The notes under the pieces are model-generated. The model did not search any database, was not told where the DNA came from, and saw only the letters and a list, made by a program, of their open reading frames with translations. The position numbers and the translations under genes were made by a program. DNA of 64,000 nucleotides from Chryseobacterium joostei. Its GTDB lineage: Bacteria > Bacteroidota > Bacteroidia > Flavobacteriales > Weeksellaceae. Shown one piece after another: positions 8,101 to 16,220 of the stretch (position 1 is the first letter of the stretch; each line of letters starts with the position of its first letter). The stretch lies in assembly GCF_003815775.1 (NCBI RefSeq), contig NZ_CP033926.1, forward strand, positions 2,666,001-2,730,000. The letters run 5' to 3'.

Positions 8101-10184
8101 TTTATCTTGGCAATGGATATTGTAAAACCATACTTATTATTTTTAGTTGCTTGTATATAAATTGAATCTGCCTCTACTGTTGGTAATGCAAACTTTGAAA
8201 TTACGGAAGGATCATAAAATCCGAATCCATTTTCAGCGGAAAGTATGGTTGGGTCTCCTGATGGATTAATCTGCTCAAGCAAGCCTTTTTCTCTTTCTGA
8301 AATTTTTGATCTTTCAGAATATTGCTGTGTCCAACGGATAATCTGAGAAGACACTCTTTTTCCTTGTTGAAGCTGAAGCATAATATCCAAAGATGCAGCT
8401 CTCTGTTCCACATCGCCTTTAGTCATTAATTCTTCAACCAATGGTGTCACTACGTCATCTTCTTGCTCTGTAACAAGTTCTATAAGCTTCTTACGGAGTA
8501 CACCACCTTTTCTTTTAAACATATCAAAGAAAATCATAATCTCATCTTTGTTTAAAGGATTTTGAAGCAAAATATTAATTCCTGAAGCAATCAAAGCTTC
8601 TCCCCTGTCTTTTATAATTTTAAAAGCAAATTCCTTTTGAAAAGGGGTTACTTCTTTTTTCTTCTTTCCTAGTCCGTAGGAAAATGAATAGCAATAAAAT
8701 TCACCTAAAATATTCCGGGTTAGTAATTCACGTAACGCAAGATCAAACTGATCAAAGTAAGACAAAACTATATCCAGCTTATTGCTGTCTTCTCCTACAA
8801 GATAAAACATGGAAGCATACAAATCACTCTTCTTGAATGTCACATTAAGCCATGAGAATATTTTTCCCTCAAATTTCTTTTCTTTTACCTCTATTTTCTG
8901 CGTCAGCTCGTGAATTTTTTCAAAGAAGTCCGGATAATCTGCATTACTGATAAAGAATTTAGAATTCGTATTGGACGCTAATAATTCAGACATTTGGCTT
9001 CCTGCAAATGCCAGTACCTCCAAGTTTCCCTCCAACACAGCCTTATAATACAAAGGCATTTGAATGTAAGGATCATCGGTTTCTGTGGCAAATTTTATCG
9101 CAAGACATTTTTTCTCTACACTTCCTTTGTCAAATAGGTAGTGTAAGTAAGGAACAGTTTTATCCACATCCCATACCCCCTGTACCCAAAGAGCCATATA
9201 GATTTCATTATTATTCTTACTTGTAATAGCATCAGGAACAAGTTCCGGACTACTGAAGTATGTATGAGCCAGTGATACAATATTATTTACTACTGATTCT
9301 TTTTCTGATTCCCAGCCCAATCCGGTCCAGGTATCTATAGAACGTACAACAGATGAAAAACGGGTAAGTTTATGTTCCACAATTACATTGGTCATATATT
9401 CCAAAGCTCCTATACTGGTTTCATCCAGAGCTTCCAATATAGTTTGTCTTAGACCCTCTTGTCGCTGTGCCGCCAGTAAAAGTTTTCCCACCAATTCCCA
9501 GCAATGTTTCTTTTCACTGTTGAGTAAAGCTTTAATAATGTTTCTGGAAACCTTTCCCTCCGTATGTTTATTAAAAATAATATCTTCAATTAATTGATAA
9601 ATGGTTGTATTACCCGTATCAATTGCCGCTGACCAAACATAGAACTGACTTGAATTATTTGACACCTCATTCTCATATATAATCTGCTCTTCCAATGATA
9701 AATCATAATTCTGATCATGACTATCATAGGAATAAACATTTGGGGCCCGAACCAGTTCTCTCATCAGGTTAGCCTGATTCATCAGTATATATCTTTCATT
9801 ATGAGGAGCACGAAACGAACGACGGAAATAACTCGTCTGATACATTTTGTAAGGCATCCTGTTCCATGCATATTTTACCAGATCAGCATTCTCTCCAAAG
9901 TAGTAAACCAAGAGTTTATAGTAATCCGCATCTTCCCAAATATCAGGTTTTATATAATTTTTCAGTTTCTCTGCTTCTTTTGAACCCAGGGTCATTGCCT
10001 GATAATAGTTGGTCTTACCCATTAAGAATAAACCTAATTCTGCTACTTCTTTCTTAAGCATGGGTTTATCCGGAAAAACCTCTGTAGACAACCCTTTTTC
10101 AGCTTGCTCTAACAGATCTTTTCTTAGTTTTTCGTAATAATTCTTGATTAATTTTTTCGATTCTAATTTTTTTGTGATTTCCAT
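5139..10184 (-). CDS. Giant DUF4132 domain-containing protein
   Basis: A 1681-residue protein without signal peptide or membrane segments, so cytoplasmic. About 1250 N-terminal residues are predicted to be mostly alpha-helical and HEAT/ARM-like in character. The C-terminal region (about 1290-1681) is a recognisable DUF4132 (MolR/YehI-type) domain, with HYCFKEKLVQPFKQIFRELY, AGHQI, LKTRGWKVDYE, GSAVVHQVPG and LPVHSQHRGRLFLPFADDD. The molecular function of DUF4132 is not established. In E. coli, yehI lies near a MoxR-type AAA ATPase and a VWA protein; neither is present here. A 144-residue gene starts 461 bases upstream and ends 26 bases before this ATG, so the two are probably co-transcribed. 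Confidence 0.88.
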   Translation of the reverse strand: MEITKKLESKKLIKNYYEKLRKDLLEQAEKGLSTEVFPDKPMLKKEVAELGLFLMGKTNYYQAMTLGSKEAEKLKNYIKPDIWEDADYYKLLVYYFGENADLVKYAWNRMPYKMYQTSYFRRSFRAPHNERYILMNQANLMRELVRAPNVYSYDSHDQNYDLSLEEQIIYENEVSNNSSQFYVWSAAIDTGNTTIYQLIEDIIFNKHTEGKVSRNIIKALLNSEKKHCWELVGKLLLAAQRQEGLRQTILEALDETSIGALEYMTNVIVEHKLTRFSSVVRSIDTWTGLGWESEKESVVNNIVSLAHTYFSSPELVPDAITSKNNNEIYMALWVQGVWDVDKTVPYLHYLFDKGSVEKKCLAIKFATETDDPYIQMPLYYKAVLEGNLEVLAFAGSQMSELLASNTNSKFFISNADYPDFFEKIHELTQKIEVKEKKFEGKIFSWLNVTFKKSDLYASMFYLVGEDSNKLDIVLSYFDQFDLALRELLTRNILGEFYCYSFSYGLGKKKKEVTPFQKEFAFKIIKDRGEALIASGINILLQNPLNKDEIMIFFDMFKRKGGVLRKKLIELVTEQEDDVVTPLVEELMTKGDVEQRAASLDIMLQLQQGKRVSSQIIRWTQQYSERSKISEREKGLLEQINPSGDPTILSAENGFGFYDPSVISKFALPTVEADSIYIQATKNNKYGFTISIAKIKEELKKLNDLFLQHKDHEYESGEWDNSVAKVLMGNTFREIKRNTEGFTPQQLAENYPLHEVWEQWFKDSGMLPRDLFLLTFAESCDRKVFRNFLEEYVFYHKEIIPNPTKGTYYWENPIMRILSSLKYKFVFEEVVDFAIDACSTLFANLPEDVINYKGKDSGDYYYRDQGNGWQQLDFFNVFLRVIPMKNLTDEQHIKQWNLYRWMQYSGLPENIKKSVPNFYFFCKAYELKLITKEELFEGILTADSAISDLTAIKSNYNNEKYLELFPFLKPMIEEIQDKFLDIELIRGDANTSVSHFVQQFRSIYGTHRFVQILKGLGKSGLYANYIYSYGNESMTKQKLFSWLISNCYPLESDTQKSFDEIIKKEKITELRLIQAAVYAPQWQQFISNYLGWKGLDSAIWWMHAHTKTGAYEAQNAKLESEVAKYSSVDIQEFKDGAVDKDWFTKAYKELGKTRWEMLYESAKYISDGNGHRRARLYSDTLAGSLKIKEVTAKVKDKRDQDYLRVYGLVPLSKANPEKDVLSRYEYIQQFKKESKEFGSMKQTSEALAIRVALENLARNAGYPDPIRLTWAMETKQIQSLLSKDTQITIDGVTVGLIIEDNGKAELVVFRDDKQLKSIPPKIKKDKAVVELGNNRKIMREQWTRSRKGLEEAMIRGDEFLLKEIKTLFEHPVIVKHLEKLVFISNDQKIGFFHDGGLVNAHGEIQELSEESTLRIAHCVDLHQHSVWSDYQHYCFKEKLVQPFKQIFRELYVPTPDELKEKSISRRYAGHQIQPKQTLALLKTRGWKVDYEDGLQKVYHKEGFQVKLYAMADWFSPADVESPTLETIEFHSLKDYKNIPFEEINPRLFSEVMRDVDLVVSVAHVGDVDPEASHSSIEMRAVLMKETARLFKLDNVRIDGSHVLVKGQIAEYSVHLGSAVVHQVPGRYLSILPVHSQHRGRLFLPFADDDPKSAEVISKVLLLAKDNEIQDPTILSQIKREYV

Positions 10185-10210
10185 GTATGGTATTACTTAA
10201 TATAATTTGA

Positions 10211-10645
10211 TTACCAATAGCTTCCTGCAAGAAATGAAAGTCTTATAAAGGTAAATGTATGTTTTAGTTCCAAATCGATGGTTTGGGTAAGGCTTTCAAG
10301 TTCTTCTTCATTGTAAAACACAGCAAACATTCCGTCTTCAAAAGCCTGAATGGCATTTTCCTGTGCTTTTGGCAGATCCGCTTTCTTAAGATTATAGATA
10401 CTTCCAAAACCTACTTTACCTGTATCTGTAAGTAAATTCAGGTAATTATTCTGCGGAATTTTAGTATAGTCTTCATCCTCCTGCTCAAAAGATTTTGCAT
10501 TAAACTCATCTACTTGCTGTTGAACGATTAATTTTAATAAATTTTCTAAGGTGATATTGGCCTCTTCGTAGGCGATCTCAATATTTTGTTCCGAAAGAAC
10601 AGGGTGTTTCTTCCCCAACTGCTTTACAGTGACTTTTATTTCCAT
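10211..10645 (-). CDS. Small acidic protein co-transcribed with the DUF4132 gene
   Basis: A 144-residue cytoplasmic protein that I do not recognise. The first 55 residues (EIKVTVKQLGKKHPVL, then a beta strand and a helix, TLENLLKLIVQQQVDEF) have a beta-beta-alpha pattern that could be a beta-grasp start. The middle is acidic (EQEDED), and GKVGFGSIYN with AIQAFEDGMFAVFYNEEEL follow. No catalytic motif is visible. It ends 26 bases before the giant DUF4132 gene, which suggests a partner or chaperone role, but that is inference. Confidence 0.75.
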   Translation of the reverse strand: MEIKVTVKQLGKKHPVLSEQNIEIAYEEANITLENLLKLIVQQQVDEFNAKSFEQEDEDYTKIPQNNYLNLLTDTGKVGFGSIYNLKKADLPKAQENAIQAFEDGMFAVFYNEEELESLTQTIDLELKHTFTFIRLSFLAGSYW

Positions 10646-10981
10646 ATTTGAACTTAGTGTGACTAAATATAGTAAAATTTCACCGTGCTATTGTATCAAT
10701 TTGAGATTTTATAATGAATATAAAGAAAAGGAGATGGAACTTTAAATATGAGTGGTAAAGAATATTATTAATATTCTTTTTTGACTAAAATTGTTTGATC
10801 ATTAGATCCGATAGAAACAGTTATCTCACCACATATAATGCCCTTTTTAGGTGTCGGCGTGAGCAGTATGAGTGAATAGCGGGAAAAAGCTACTAAGAAT
10901 AAATTAAAAAGTGGGGGTTATTTTCGGATTGAAATAGGTACAAAATAAAAAAGTACACTTTCAAAAAGTGTACTTTCTTTG
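10646..10981. other. Intergenic stretch upstream of the DUF4132 unit
   Basis: No convincing protein gene. It contains an AT-rich perfect inverted repeat (10757-10767 and 10769-10779) and a start-less open frame on the minus strand (10768-10917) that looks like a relic. The tRNA-His terminator lies at 10950-10976. No promoter for the 10645 gene could be fixed. Confidence 0.5.
10950..10976 (-). terminator. Terminator of tRNA-His
   Basis: A perfect 12-bp stem (10950-10961 and 10965-10976) with a three-base loop, followed by a TTTTTA run on the minus strand, five bases after the tRNA end. Confidence 0.8.
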
Positions 10982-11056
<75 letters not shown>

Positions 11057-11094
11057 GTTTTCTGAGTGCAAATATAGGACAATTTCCTCAACTA

Positions 11095-11811
11095 TCAAAC
11101 AATTCCATCAAAATTTTTCAAAGAAATTAACTTCTCAGACGTAAATCCCTCAGCATAAGTAACTCCCGATAATCGCCCTAAATCCTGAGCACGGTAGGTT
11201 AAGCTCTCATAAAAGTCCTTTGTCGTAATTGGAGTTTCAGGTTCCTTAGAAGTTGGATCATAAAATTGGGTTTTATAAGCCATACATGCTTCCAGTTTTT
11301 TATCCAGATGCTCTGATATGTCAATCACAAACTCCGGTTTGATATCTTTCCACTGAATGTAATGAAACACATGCTTCGGTCTCCATACCTCCTGAATTTC
11401 TCCATCCTCTGTTGTTTCAATTTTTCTCAATCCGGACAAAAAGCACGCATCTGACACTAATTTCGCTCCTTTTGCATGATCAGGATGTCTATCATCAATT
11501 GCATTCGCCAAGACAATTTCCGGGCGGTATTTGCGAATCATTTTTACGATCCTCATTTGATATTCTTCAGAATTTACCAAAAAGCCATCTTTCATTCCCA
11601 GGTTCTCTCTTGCAGAGAGTCCAAGGATATGAGCAGCATCTGCCGCTTCTGCCTTTCTTGTTTCATCCGTACCTCTTGTACCGAGCTCTCCTCTGGTAAG
11701 ATCTACCACTACACATTTTTTACCCTCTGAAACCATTTTGGCAATAGTTCCACCACATCCCAGCTCTACATCATCAGGGTGTGCTCCAAAAGCAAGTATA
11801 TCAGTTTTCAT
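11095..11811 (-). CDS. bshB1: Bacillithiol biosynthesis deacetylase BshB1
   Basis: A 238-residue LmbE/PIG-L family zinc deacetylase. In bacillithiol synthesis, BshB1 removes the acetyl group from GlcNAc-malate before BshC adds cysteine. The zinc motif AHPDD is at residues 10-14, and a second motif reads DRHPDHAKG. I start it at the ATG at 11811. A longer frame to 11847 would begin inside the upstream terminator stem and adds residues absent from the family. TATCTTTG lies five bases before this ATG, so the transcript may be leaderless. No other bsh gene is in the window. Confidence 0.92.
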   Translation of the reverse strand: MKTDILAFGAHPDDVELGCGGTIAKMVSEGKKCVVVDLTRGELGTRGTDETRKAEAADAAHILGLSARENLGMKDGFLVNSEEYQMRIVKMIRKYRPEIVLANAIDDRHPDHAKGAKLVSDACFLSGLRKIETTEDGEIQEVWRPKHVFHYIQWKDIKPEFVIDISEHLDKKLEACMAYKTQFYDPTSKEPETPITTKDFYESLTYRAQDLGRLSGVTYAEGFTSEKLISLKNFDGIV

Positions 11812-11816
11812 AGAAT

Positions 11817-11847
11817 CAAAGATAAGTTTTAAATAAAAACTTCCCAA
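11817..11847 (-). promoter_or_regulatory. Promoter of bshB1
   Basis: Minus-strand TTG (11847-11845), 20-base spacer, then TATCTTTG (11824-11817), five bases before the ATG. The -33 element overlaps the upstream terminator stem. Confidence 0.55.
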
Positions 11848-11866
11848 ACATTACGAATGGGAAGTG
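11838..11866 (-). terminator. Terminator of the TPR gene transcript
   Basis: Stem ACTTCCCA/TGGGAAGT (11839-11846 and 11858-11865) with an 11-base loop and a TTTTTATTT tail on the minus strand, 27 bases after the TPR stop. Confidence 0.7.
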
Positions 11867-11892
11867 TTAATATCTATAATTTAAATTTTAAA

Positions 11893-13527
11893 TTACTTGT
11901 TGATCTCTGCATTTAATTTTACAGCATCCTGGTAAGTAGGATCTAACTGTAAAGATTTTGCAACATAATCTTTTGCTTTTGCAGCATCAGAATCTTTACT
12001 CATGTAAGCTACTGCGAAATAAGCATAAGCAAGAGTTTGCTTGTTAGCTTCCTGATCCGCAGGTTTCACTGTACTGATGAATTTCTCGTAAGCTAATTTT
12101 GCAGCATCATTATTTCCTGCCTGTTGGTAAGAATATCCTTGGCTGTAATATGCCGGAGCCCAATCAGGAAGAAGAGCTGACATTTTTTGCCATGTAAGGA
12201 TTGCCCCATTCCAGTTTTTAGCATCCTGATAAGCTGTAGCTAATTTAAATAAAGCATCAGAATCCTGAGCGTTAGCAGCAACTTGCTTCTTCAATCCTTC
12301 AATGGTAGGGTTTGTAGGTCCTTTATCAGCATCTGCTTGAGAAGCACCACCACCTCCTGCGATGTTCGCTAATTCTAGATCCCACTTCATTGTCTCGTCT
12401 TTTGCAGCCTTTGCAATGGCAATTTTTTGTTGAGATTCAGTCATTAAAGCAGATTTTTTAGCTGCATCTTTTTCGTCTTTAGCTAAACCAGCAGCAATAA
12501 GTCCTTGCAAACCTTGGTCAGCAGGCTGTACTCTTGATTTTTCAGCTTGAGAAACGAAAGTATCCATATTTTGCTTTGCTTCTGCATAATTTTTATCTGC
12601 ATAAGACTGATAAGCTCTTAACTTGAACTTAATAGGATCTTCAATTTTATCAAAAATCTTGTCTAATACTGTCTTAGAGTTTGCGTAATCTTCGTTTGTG
12701 AAGTATAATTTTGCAATTTCTAATTGAGTATATGGATCTTCATCCGCATATTTTGTATAGTTGATAAGGTCTTGTGTAGCCTTAGCATTTTGTTGGTATC
12801 TGATATCATAACCAGCCAAAGCTTTATATGCAGGAGCATAAGTAGGGTCTACAGCAATAGCTTTATCTACACTTTCTTTAGCTTTTTGCCATACCTGAGC
12901 AGCCATCCATAAAGTAGCCATTCTTGTGTAAACAGAAGCTTTATTTTTAGCTAAAGGTAATGCTTTGTCATAAGCAGACATAGCCTCTCCCGGTGCTCTT
13001 TTTAGTCTATAAGCGTCTCCTAATGTATAATAATAATGTGCAGGAACTCCTTTTTTCTCAGCCTTCTCAATAGCCTTAGTCAGGAATTGGATAGCAAGAT
13101 CAGGTGAACTGTTTTTTTCAAATAAAGTCAAAGCTTCTGCTGCTCTAAACAATACTTCAGCATCTTTTTCTCTGGAATCAGTTACCACTTTTTGAATTTC
13201 AGCAATGGCACTTTTATCACCTTTACCTAATTTAACAGCCGCAAGACCGATTCTATTAAGATAGCTTTTACCGTCAGCTGCTAATCCTTTGTTAAAACTT
13301 TCAGTAGCCTTAGCATAATCCGGTTCTCCTTGTCTTAAGAAAGTATTTCCTAAATAGAAGTAGTTTTCAGCAGTAGGCTCTTTAGCGATCATATCAGTGA
13401 AATTGGTTTTTGCCTGAGCAAATTTATCACTGTCTATACTGTTAATACCATCCTGCAGTGTTTGTGCAGAGGCGAAACCGGTAAAAAATACCACAGCTGC
13501 TCCAAAAGCAATCTTTTTTACATTCAT
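11893..13527 (-). CDS. Exported tetratricopeptide repeat protein
   Basis: A Sec-exported TPR protein of about 544 residues. The signal peptide NVKKIAFGAAVVFFTGFASAQ points to the third in-frame ATG (13527) as start; an upstream ATG at 13545 adds six residues. Many TPR helices run along the whole protein (for example YFYLGNTFLRQGEPDYAKA and APAYKALAGYDIRYQQNAKA), broken by an Ala/Lys-rich stretch near residue 400. TPR arrays bind other proteins; the partner is not known. It is the last gene after exbB-exbD-exbD-tonB, a small membrane protein and a PstS-like lipoprotein, a gene order typical of flavobacteria. This suggests a role tied to periplasmic energy transduction. Confidence 0.88.
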   Translation of the reverse strand: MNVKKIAFGAAVVFFTGFASAQTLQDGINSIDSDKFAQAKTNFTDMIAKEPTAENYFYLGNTFLRQGEPDYAKATESFNKGLAADGKSYLNRIGLAAVKLGKGDKSAIAEIQKVVTDSREKDAEVLFRAAEALTLFEKNSSPDLAIQFLTKAIEKAEKKGVPAHYYYTLGDAYRLKRAPGEAMSAYDKALPLAKNKASVYTRMATLWMAAQVWQKAKESVDKAIAVDPTYAPAYKALAGYDIRYQQNAKATQDLINYTKYADEDPYTQLEIAKLYFTNEDYANSKTVLDKIFDKIEDPIKFKLRAYQSYADKNYAEAKQNMDTFVSQAEKSRVQPADQGLQGLIAAGLAKDEKDAAKKSALMTESQQKIAIAKAAKDETMKWDLELANIAGGGGASQADADKGPTNPTIEGLKKQVAANAQDSDALFKLATAYQDAKNWNGAILTWQKMSALLPDWAPAYYSQGYSYQQAGNNDAAKLAYEKFISTVKPADQEANKQTLAYAYFAVAYMSKDSDAAKAKDYVAKSLQLDPTYQDAVKLNAEINK

Positions 13528-13636
13528 ATTCATTATATCTTTCATTTTATATTTTCTAAATAATTGAGTTATATTCTACACAACTTTCAGACCAAAACAT
13601 TTTTTTTAATGGCAATAAATTGTGAATTTAATATTT

Positions 13637-14509
13637 TTAACGCATTTGTACCTCTCTTTTATAGATGTTATATGGCTGTAAACCCTCTTTCTGAACAATT
13701 TTTTGTCCTAAGTGAGTACATGAAAATCGTATAAAGCCATTAGCGATATTGAAGTTACCTTCGTTAATAAGGAAATAAAGTACTCTAGTGAATGGATATT
13801 CCATAGAACGAAGCCCCTCGAAGTTAGCCGTGTATGATTTTCCTTTATCTACTACAGGAAGTACCTTCACCATCTCTCTAAGTTTTTCAGAAGTTTTATC
13901 GTAAGGACGACTGAAAGTATTAAGTCCTACTACTCCTATCTTATCAGGATATTTTCCTAGTTCCTCAATAATCTTCTGATTTCCAGGAATAATGGAAAAC
14001 TTAAGGTCTTTGGGTTGTTTTTTTAACTTCTCTGCAACAAAGTTCAGATTACTTGAATTGGTTCCGTCAAAAATAAACTTCTTCTCCTCTGAAAGAAGCC
14101 CACTATTGATTTCATCCATTGAAATACTTTCCTTTGGAGAGTCTTTTGGAACTACAAAAACCACAGCATCTGCTGCAAATTTAGCAGGAAGAAACTTTAA
14201 ATCTGTTCTTTCTTCGTAGGTTTTTACTTCTTCTGGATTAAGGTTTCTGGACATTACAATCACCTTTGCATTTCCTTTCAATAAATCGAGAAGACCTAAA
14301 TCTTCTTTTTTTGTCTCTACTTTAATGCGTGTTTCGGGATAATTGATCATATAGCCGTCAGCTAATGCCTCTGTAACACTTTGAAAAGATTCGTCTGTAA
14401 AAATCGTAAGATCACCTTTGTGATAGGAAGGAGATTTCTCCTCTTTTTTGCAGCCTGCCAGTATAATTCCTATTACTAAGACAAGTGCAATTTTAAAACT
14501 ATTCTTCAT
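13637..14509 (-). CDS. PstS-like substrate-binding lipoprotein
   Basis: A 290-residue periplasmic binding protein of the PBP-like/PstS superfamily. The start at 14509 (KNSFKIALVLVIGIILAGC) gives a proper lipoprotein signal with lipobox ILAGC; longer reads add an unlikely N-terminus. The body has GDLTIFTDESFQSVTEAL and the usual NLNPEEV and PDKIGVVGLNTFSRP segments. PstS binds phosphate, but no pstCAB genes are nearby and the location after tonB is a conserved flavobacterial arrangement, so its ligand and role remain uncertain. Its start overlaps the end of the upstream small membrane protein gene by 11 bases, indicating coupling. Confidence 0.85.
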   Translation of the reverse strand: MKNSFKIALVLVIGIILAGCKKEEKSPSYHKGDLTIFTDESFQSVTEALADGYMINYPETRIKVETKKEDLGLLDLLKGNAKVIVMSRNLNPEEVKTYEERTDLKFLPAKFAADAVVFVVPKDSPKESISMDEINSGLLSEEKKFIFDGTNSSNLNFVAEKLKKQPKDLKFSIIPGNQKIIEELGKYPDKIGVVGLNTFSRPYDKTSEKLREMVKVLPVVDKGKSYTANFEGLRSMEYPFTRVLYFLINEGNFNIANGFIRFSCTHLGQKIVQKEGLQPYNIYKREVQMR

Positions 14510-14696
14510 CTTTCGATTTTTTGATTTTAGAAACAGCTCTATAGATTCTAAATATACCATAAACAATTAAAAGAGCACCCAATGCATAAGCAATAGCAGG
14601 TTCTAAAATGGTAAAGAAGAATTTATAGATAATTACTACAATTCCTAAAACGATATAAAACAATCCCGTAACCAGGGATAACCAATTGAACATCAT
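14499..14696 (-). CDS. Small two-helix membrane protein
   Basis: About 65 residues, with two hydrophobic helices (WLSLVTGLFYIVLGIVVII and a second near AIAYALGALLIVYGIF) and a charged tail KIKKSKDEE. I favour the ATG at 14696 (or 14693). A start at 14732 would lie inside the preceding palindromic terminator. A TATTTTTG element ends four bases before 14696. It overlaps the PstS-like gene by 11 bases. Family unknown to me. Confidence 0.75.
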   Translation of the reverse strand: MMFNWLSLVTGLFYIVLGIVVIIYKFFFTILEPAIAYALGALLIVYGIFRIYRAVSKIKKSKDEE

Positions 14697-14700
14697 GTAA

Positions 14701-14708
14701 CAAAAATA
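14701..14708 (-). promoter_or_regulatory. Possible internal promoter before the small membrane protein
   Basis: Minus-strand TATTTTTG matching TAnnTTTG, just downstream of the tonB terminator and four bases before the likely ATG. No -33 element is clear. Confidence 0.4.
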
Positions 14709-14718
14709 CAAAAAAAAT

Positions 14719-14746
14719 AAAAAGGGAAGCATATGCTTCCCTTTTT
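14719..14746 (-). terminator. Palindromic terminator after tonB
   Basis: A perfect 28-bp palindrome (arms 14719-14732 and 14733-14746) with a T-rich tail on the minus strand, 28 bases after the tonB stop. It would reduce readthrough into the downstream genes. Confidence 0.75.
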
Positions 14747-14773
14747 ATTTATATTCTGAATAAATAAGTCTAA

Positions 14774-15613
14774 TTATTCAAAGTTCATAGTAAATGGTAC
14801 ACTATAGTAAGATCTAACGCTTTCTCCATTTCTCTTAGCAGGAGTCCACTTTTTAAGTTTCTTAACTACACGTACAGCTTCACTGTTGAAGTCGCCATTT
14901 GGAGATTTCTCTTCAATAGTAACTGCAGAAACAGTTCCGTCTTTTTCTACAACGAACTTAAGCTTAGCTTTAAGCGTCCCTTCACCTCCTTCCATTAGGG
15001 AAGTATCGAAGTTATCTCCTAAGAATTTTCTCAATGCACCCATACCTCCAGGATATTCTGCAGATTGGTCTACATCTTTGTAGATTTCGTTAGGGTTATT
15101 CGCCTTCACTTCTACTGTGGTAGCTTTAGTACCTGTAGATGGTGGTGGTGGTGGTGGCGTATAAGCCGGAGCTTTCACCCCTTCCTGATTATTCAAACCA
15201 GTTGTAGTTTCCAACTGCTTAGAAATTGGTGGAGGTGGAGTTTCAATTTTCGGAGCTTTTACAGGCTCAGGAACTACGTTCTGAATTACCTCAATTTTTT
15301 CCTCTTCTTTTGGAGGAGGTGGTGGAGGTGGTTCTTCTTCTTTAGGCTGCTCAATAATCGGATCTTCTTCGATAATATCTACTAGATCTGCCTTTACTTC
15401 TTGCTTAGGCGGAGCTGTAAGATTTTTAATCGTAAGATAGATGAACGGAGACAAAGCTGCCAAAAGGAATAAAGCTGTTCCGATGATAAAAGACTTTGTT
15501 AAAAGTCTCGGATACTGATGTCTAAGATCATAGGCACCATATTCCTTGTTTCTATTTTCAAATACAATCTCGTCTAAAGTAAGATTCTGATTGTATACAT
15601 TTTCATCTGCCAT
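14774..15613 (-). CDS. tonB: Energy transducer TonB
   Basis: A 279-residue TonB. It has a cytoplasmic N-terminus, one transmembrane helix (about residues 37-60, SFIIGTALFLLAALSPFIYL), a Pro/Glu/Lys-rich periplasmic linker (about 70-165) and a C-terminal TonB domain (about 185-279, from DQSAEYPGGMGALRKF to the SVPFTMNFE end). It transmits the proton-motive force from ExbB/ExbD to TonB-dependent receptors at the outer membrane. It lies downstream of exbB-exbD-exbD on the same strand, with 29 bases to the nearer exbD. A strong palindrome after it separates it from the small membrane and PstS-like genes. Confidence 0.93.
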   Translation of the reverse strand: MADENVYNQNLTLDEIVFENRNKEYGAYDLRHQYPRLLTKSFIIGTALFLLAALSPFIYLTIKNLTAPPKQEVKADLVDIIEEDPIIEQPKEEEPPPPPPPKEEEKIEVIQNVVPEPVKAPKIETPPPPISKQLETTTGLNNQEGVKAPAYTPPPPPPSTGTKATTVEVKANNPNEIYKDVDQSAEYPGGMGALRKFLGDNFDTSLMEGGEGTLKAKLKFVVEKDGTVSAVTIEEKSPNGDFNSEAVRVVKKLKKWTPAKRNGESVRSYYSVPFTMNFE

Positions 15614-15642
15614 AGATTAGATATAACAATTTTATGGTTAAA

Positions 15643-16209
15643 TTACTTTGTAGCAGCCGGTGCAGCAGCACCACCTACTTTCTTCTCATAAATAGCTTTC
15701 TCCCAAGGTTTGATATCAGTAACACCGTACTGCTCACTTTTGGTAATTGCCATTTCATCAAGAATATCAACAAAGTTCTTATATACAGCATCGTCAGTTG
15801 GCTTAATGATCACGGTAAATTTCGTTTGATCTGCAGCTCTAGATTTTGCCTGCTGAATTACTTTTCTAATACCCTCTCTATCTAAAGTAGTTTCCATAAG
15901 AGTTTGGTCATTCAAGGAAGTTGCATCCTGTTGGTGCCAAAATACTCTATTGTCTTTTCCTAATAAGATAGAAATTGAGTTCGAAAGTTTAATTTCTGTT
16001 GGAGGTGGTTTTTTTGTTTCATCTTTCGGTTTAGCCGGAAGACCCAAATCCATAACATTCGGTTTACTAAATGTAGTTGTGAACATAAAGAAGGTAATCA
16101 ATAGAAAACCCAAGTCTACCATCGGAGTCATATCGACTCTGGTGTTCTGCTTCTTGGAACGGACCTTGCCGCCCTTGCCGCCTTTTTCTTGTACTTGTAC
16201 TTCTGCCAT
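15643..16209 (-). CDS. exbD: Biopolymer transporter ExbD (second of the operon)
   Basis: A 188-residue ExbD/TolR protein. The single transmembrane helix contains TPMVDLGFLLITFFMF, with the conserved Asp needed for proton use. A periplasmic domain follows, with KDNRVFWHQ and YGVTDIKPWEKAIYE. It works with ExbB and the other ExbD to energise TonB. It starts 11 bases after the upstream exbD. A close paralogue lies alone at 32576-33100. Confidence 0.93.
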   Translation of the reverse strand: MAEVQVQEKGGKGGKVRSKKQNTRVDMTPMVDLGFLLITFFMFTTTFSKPNVMDLGLPAKPKDETKKPPPTEIKLSNSISILLGKDNRVFWHQQDATSLNDQTLMETTLDREGIRKVIQQAKSRAADQTKFTVIIKPTDDAVYKNFVDILDEMAITKSEQYGVTDIKPWEKAIYEKKVGGAAAPAATK

Positions 16210-16220
16210 TTCTATCGATA

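Noticed and set aside
15118..15330. Low-complexity GGTGGTGG and similar tracts in tonB
   Set aside because: These encode the expected proline-rich TonB linker; not a regulatory repeat.
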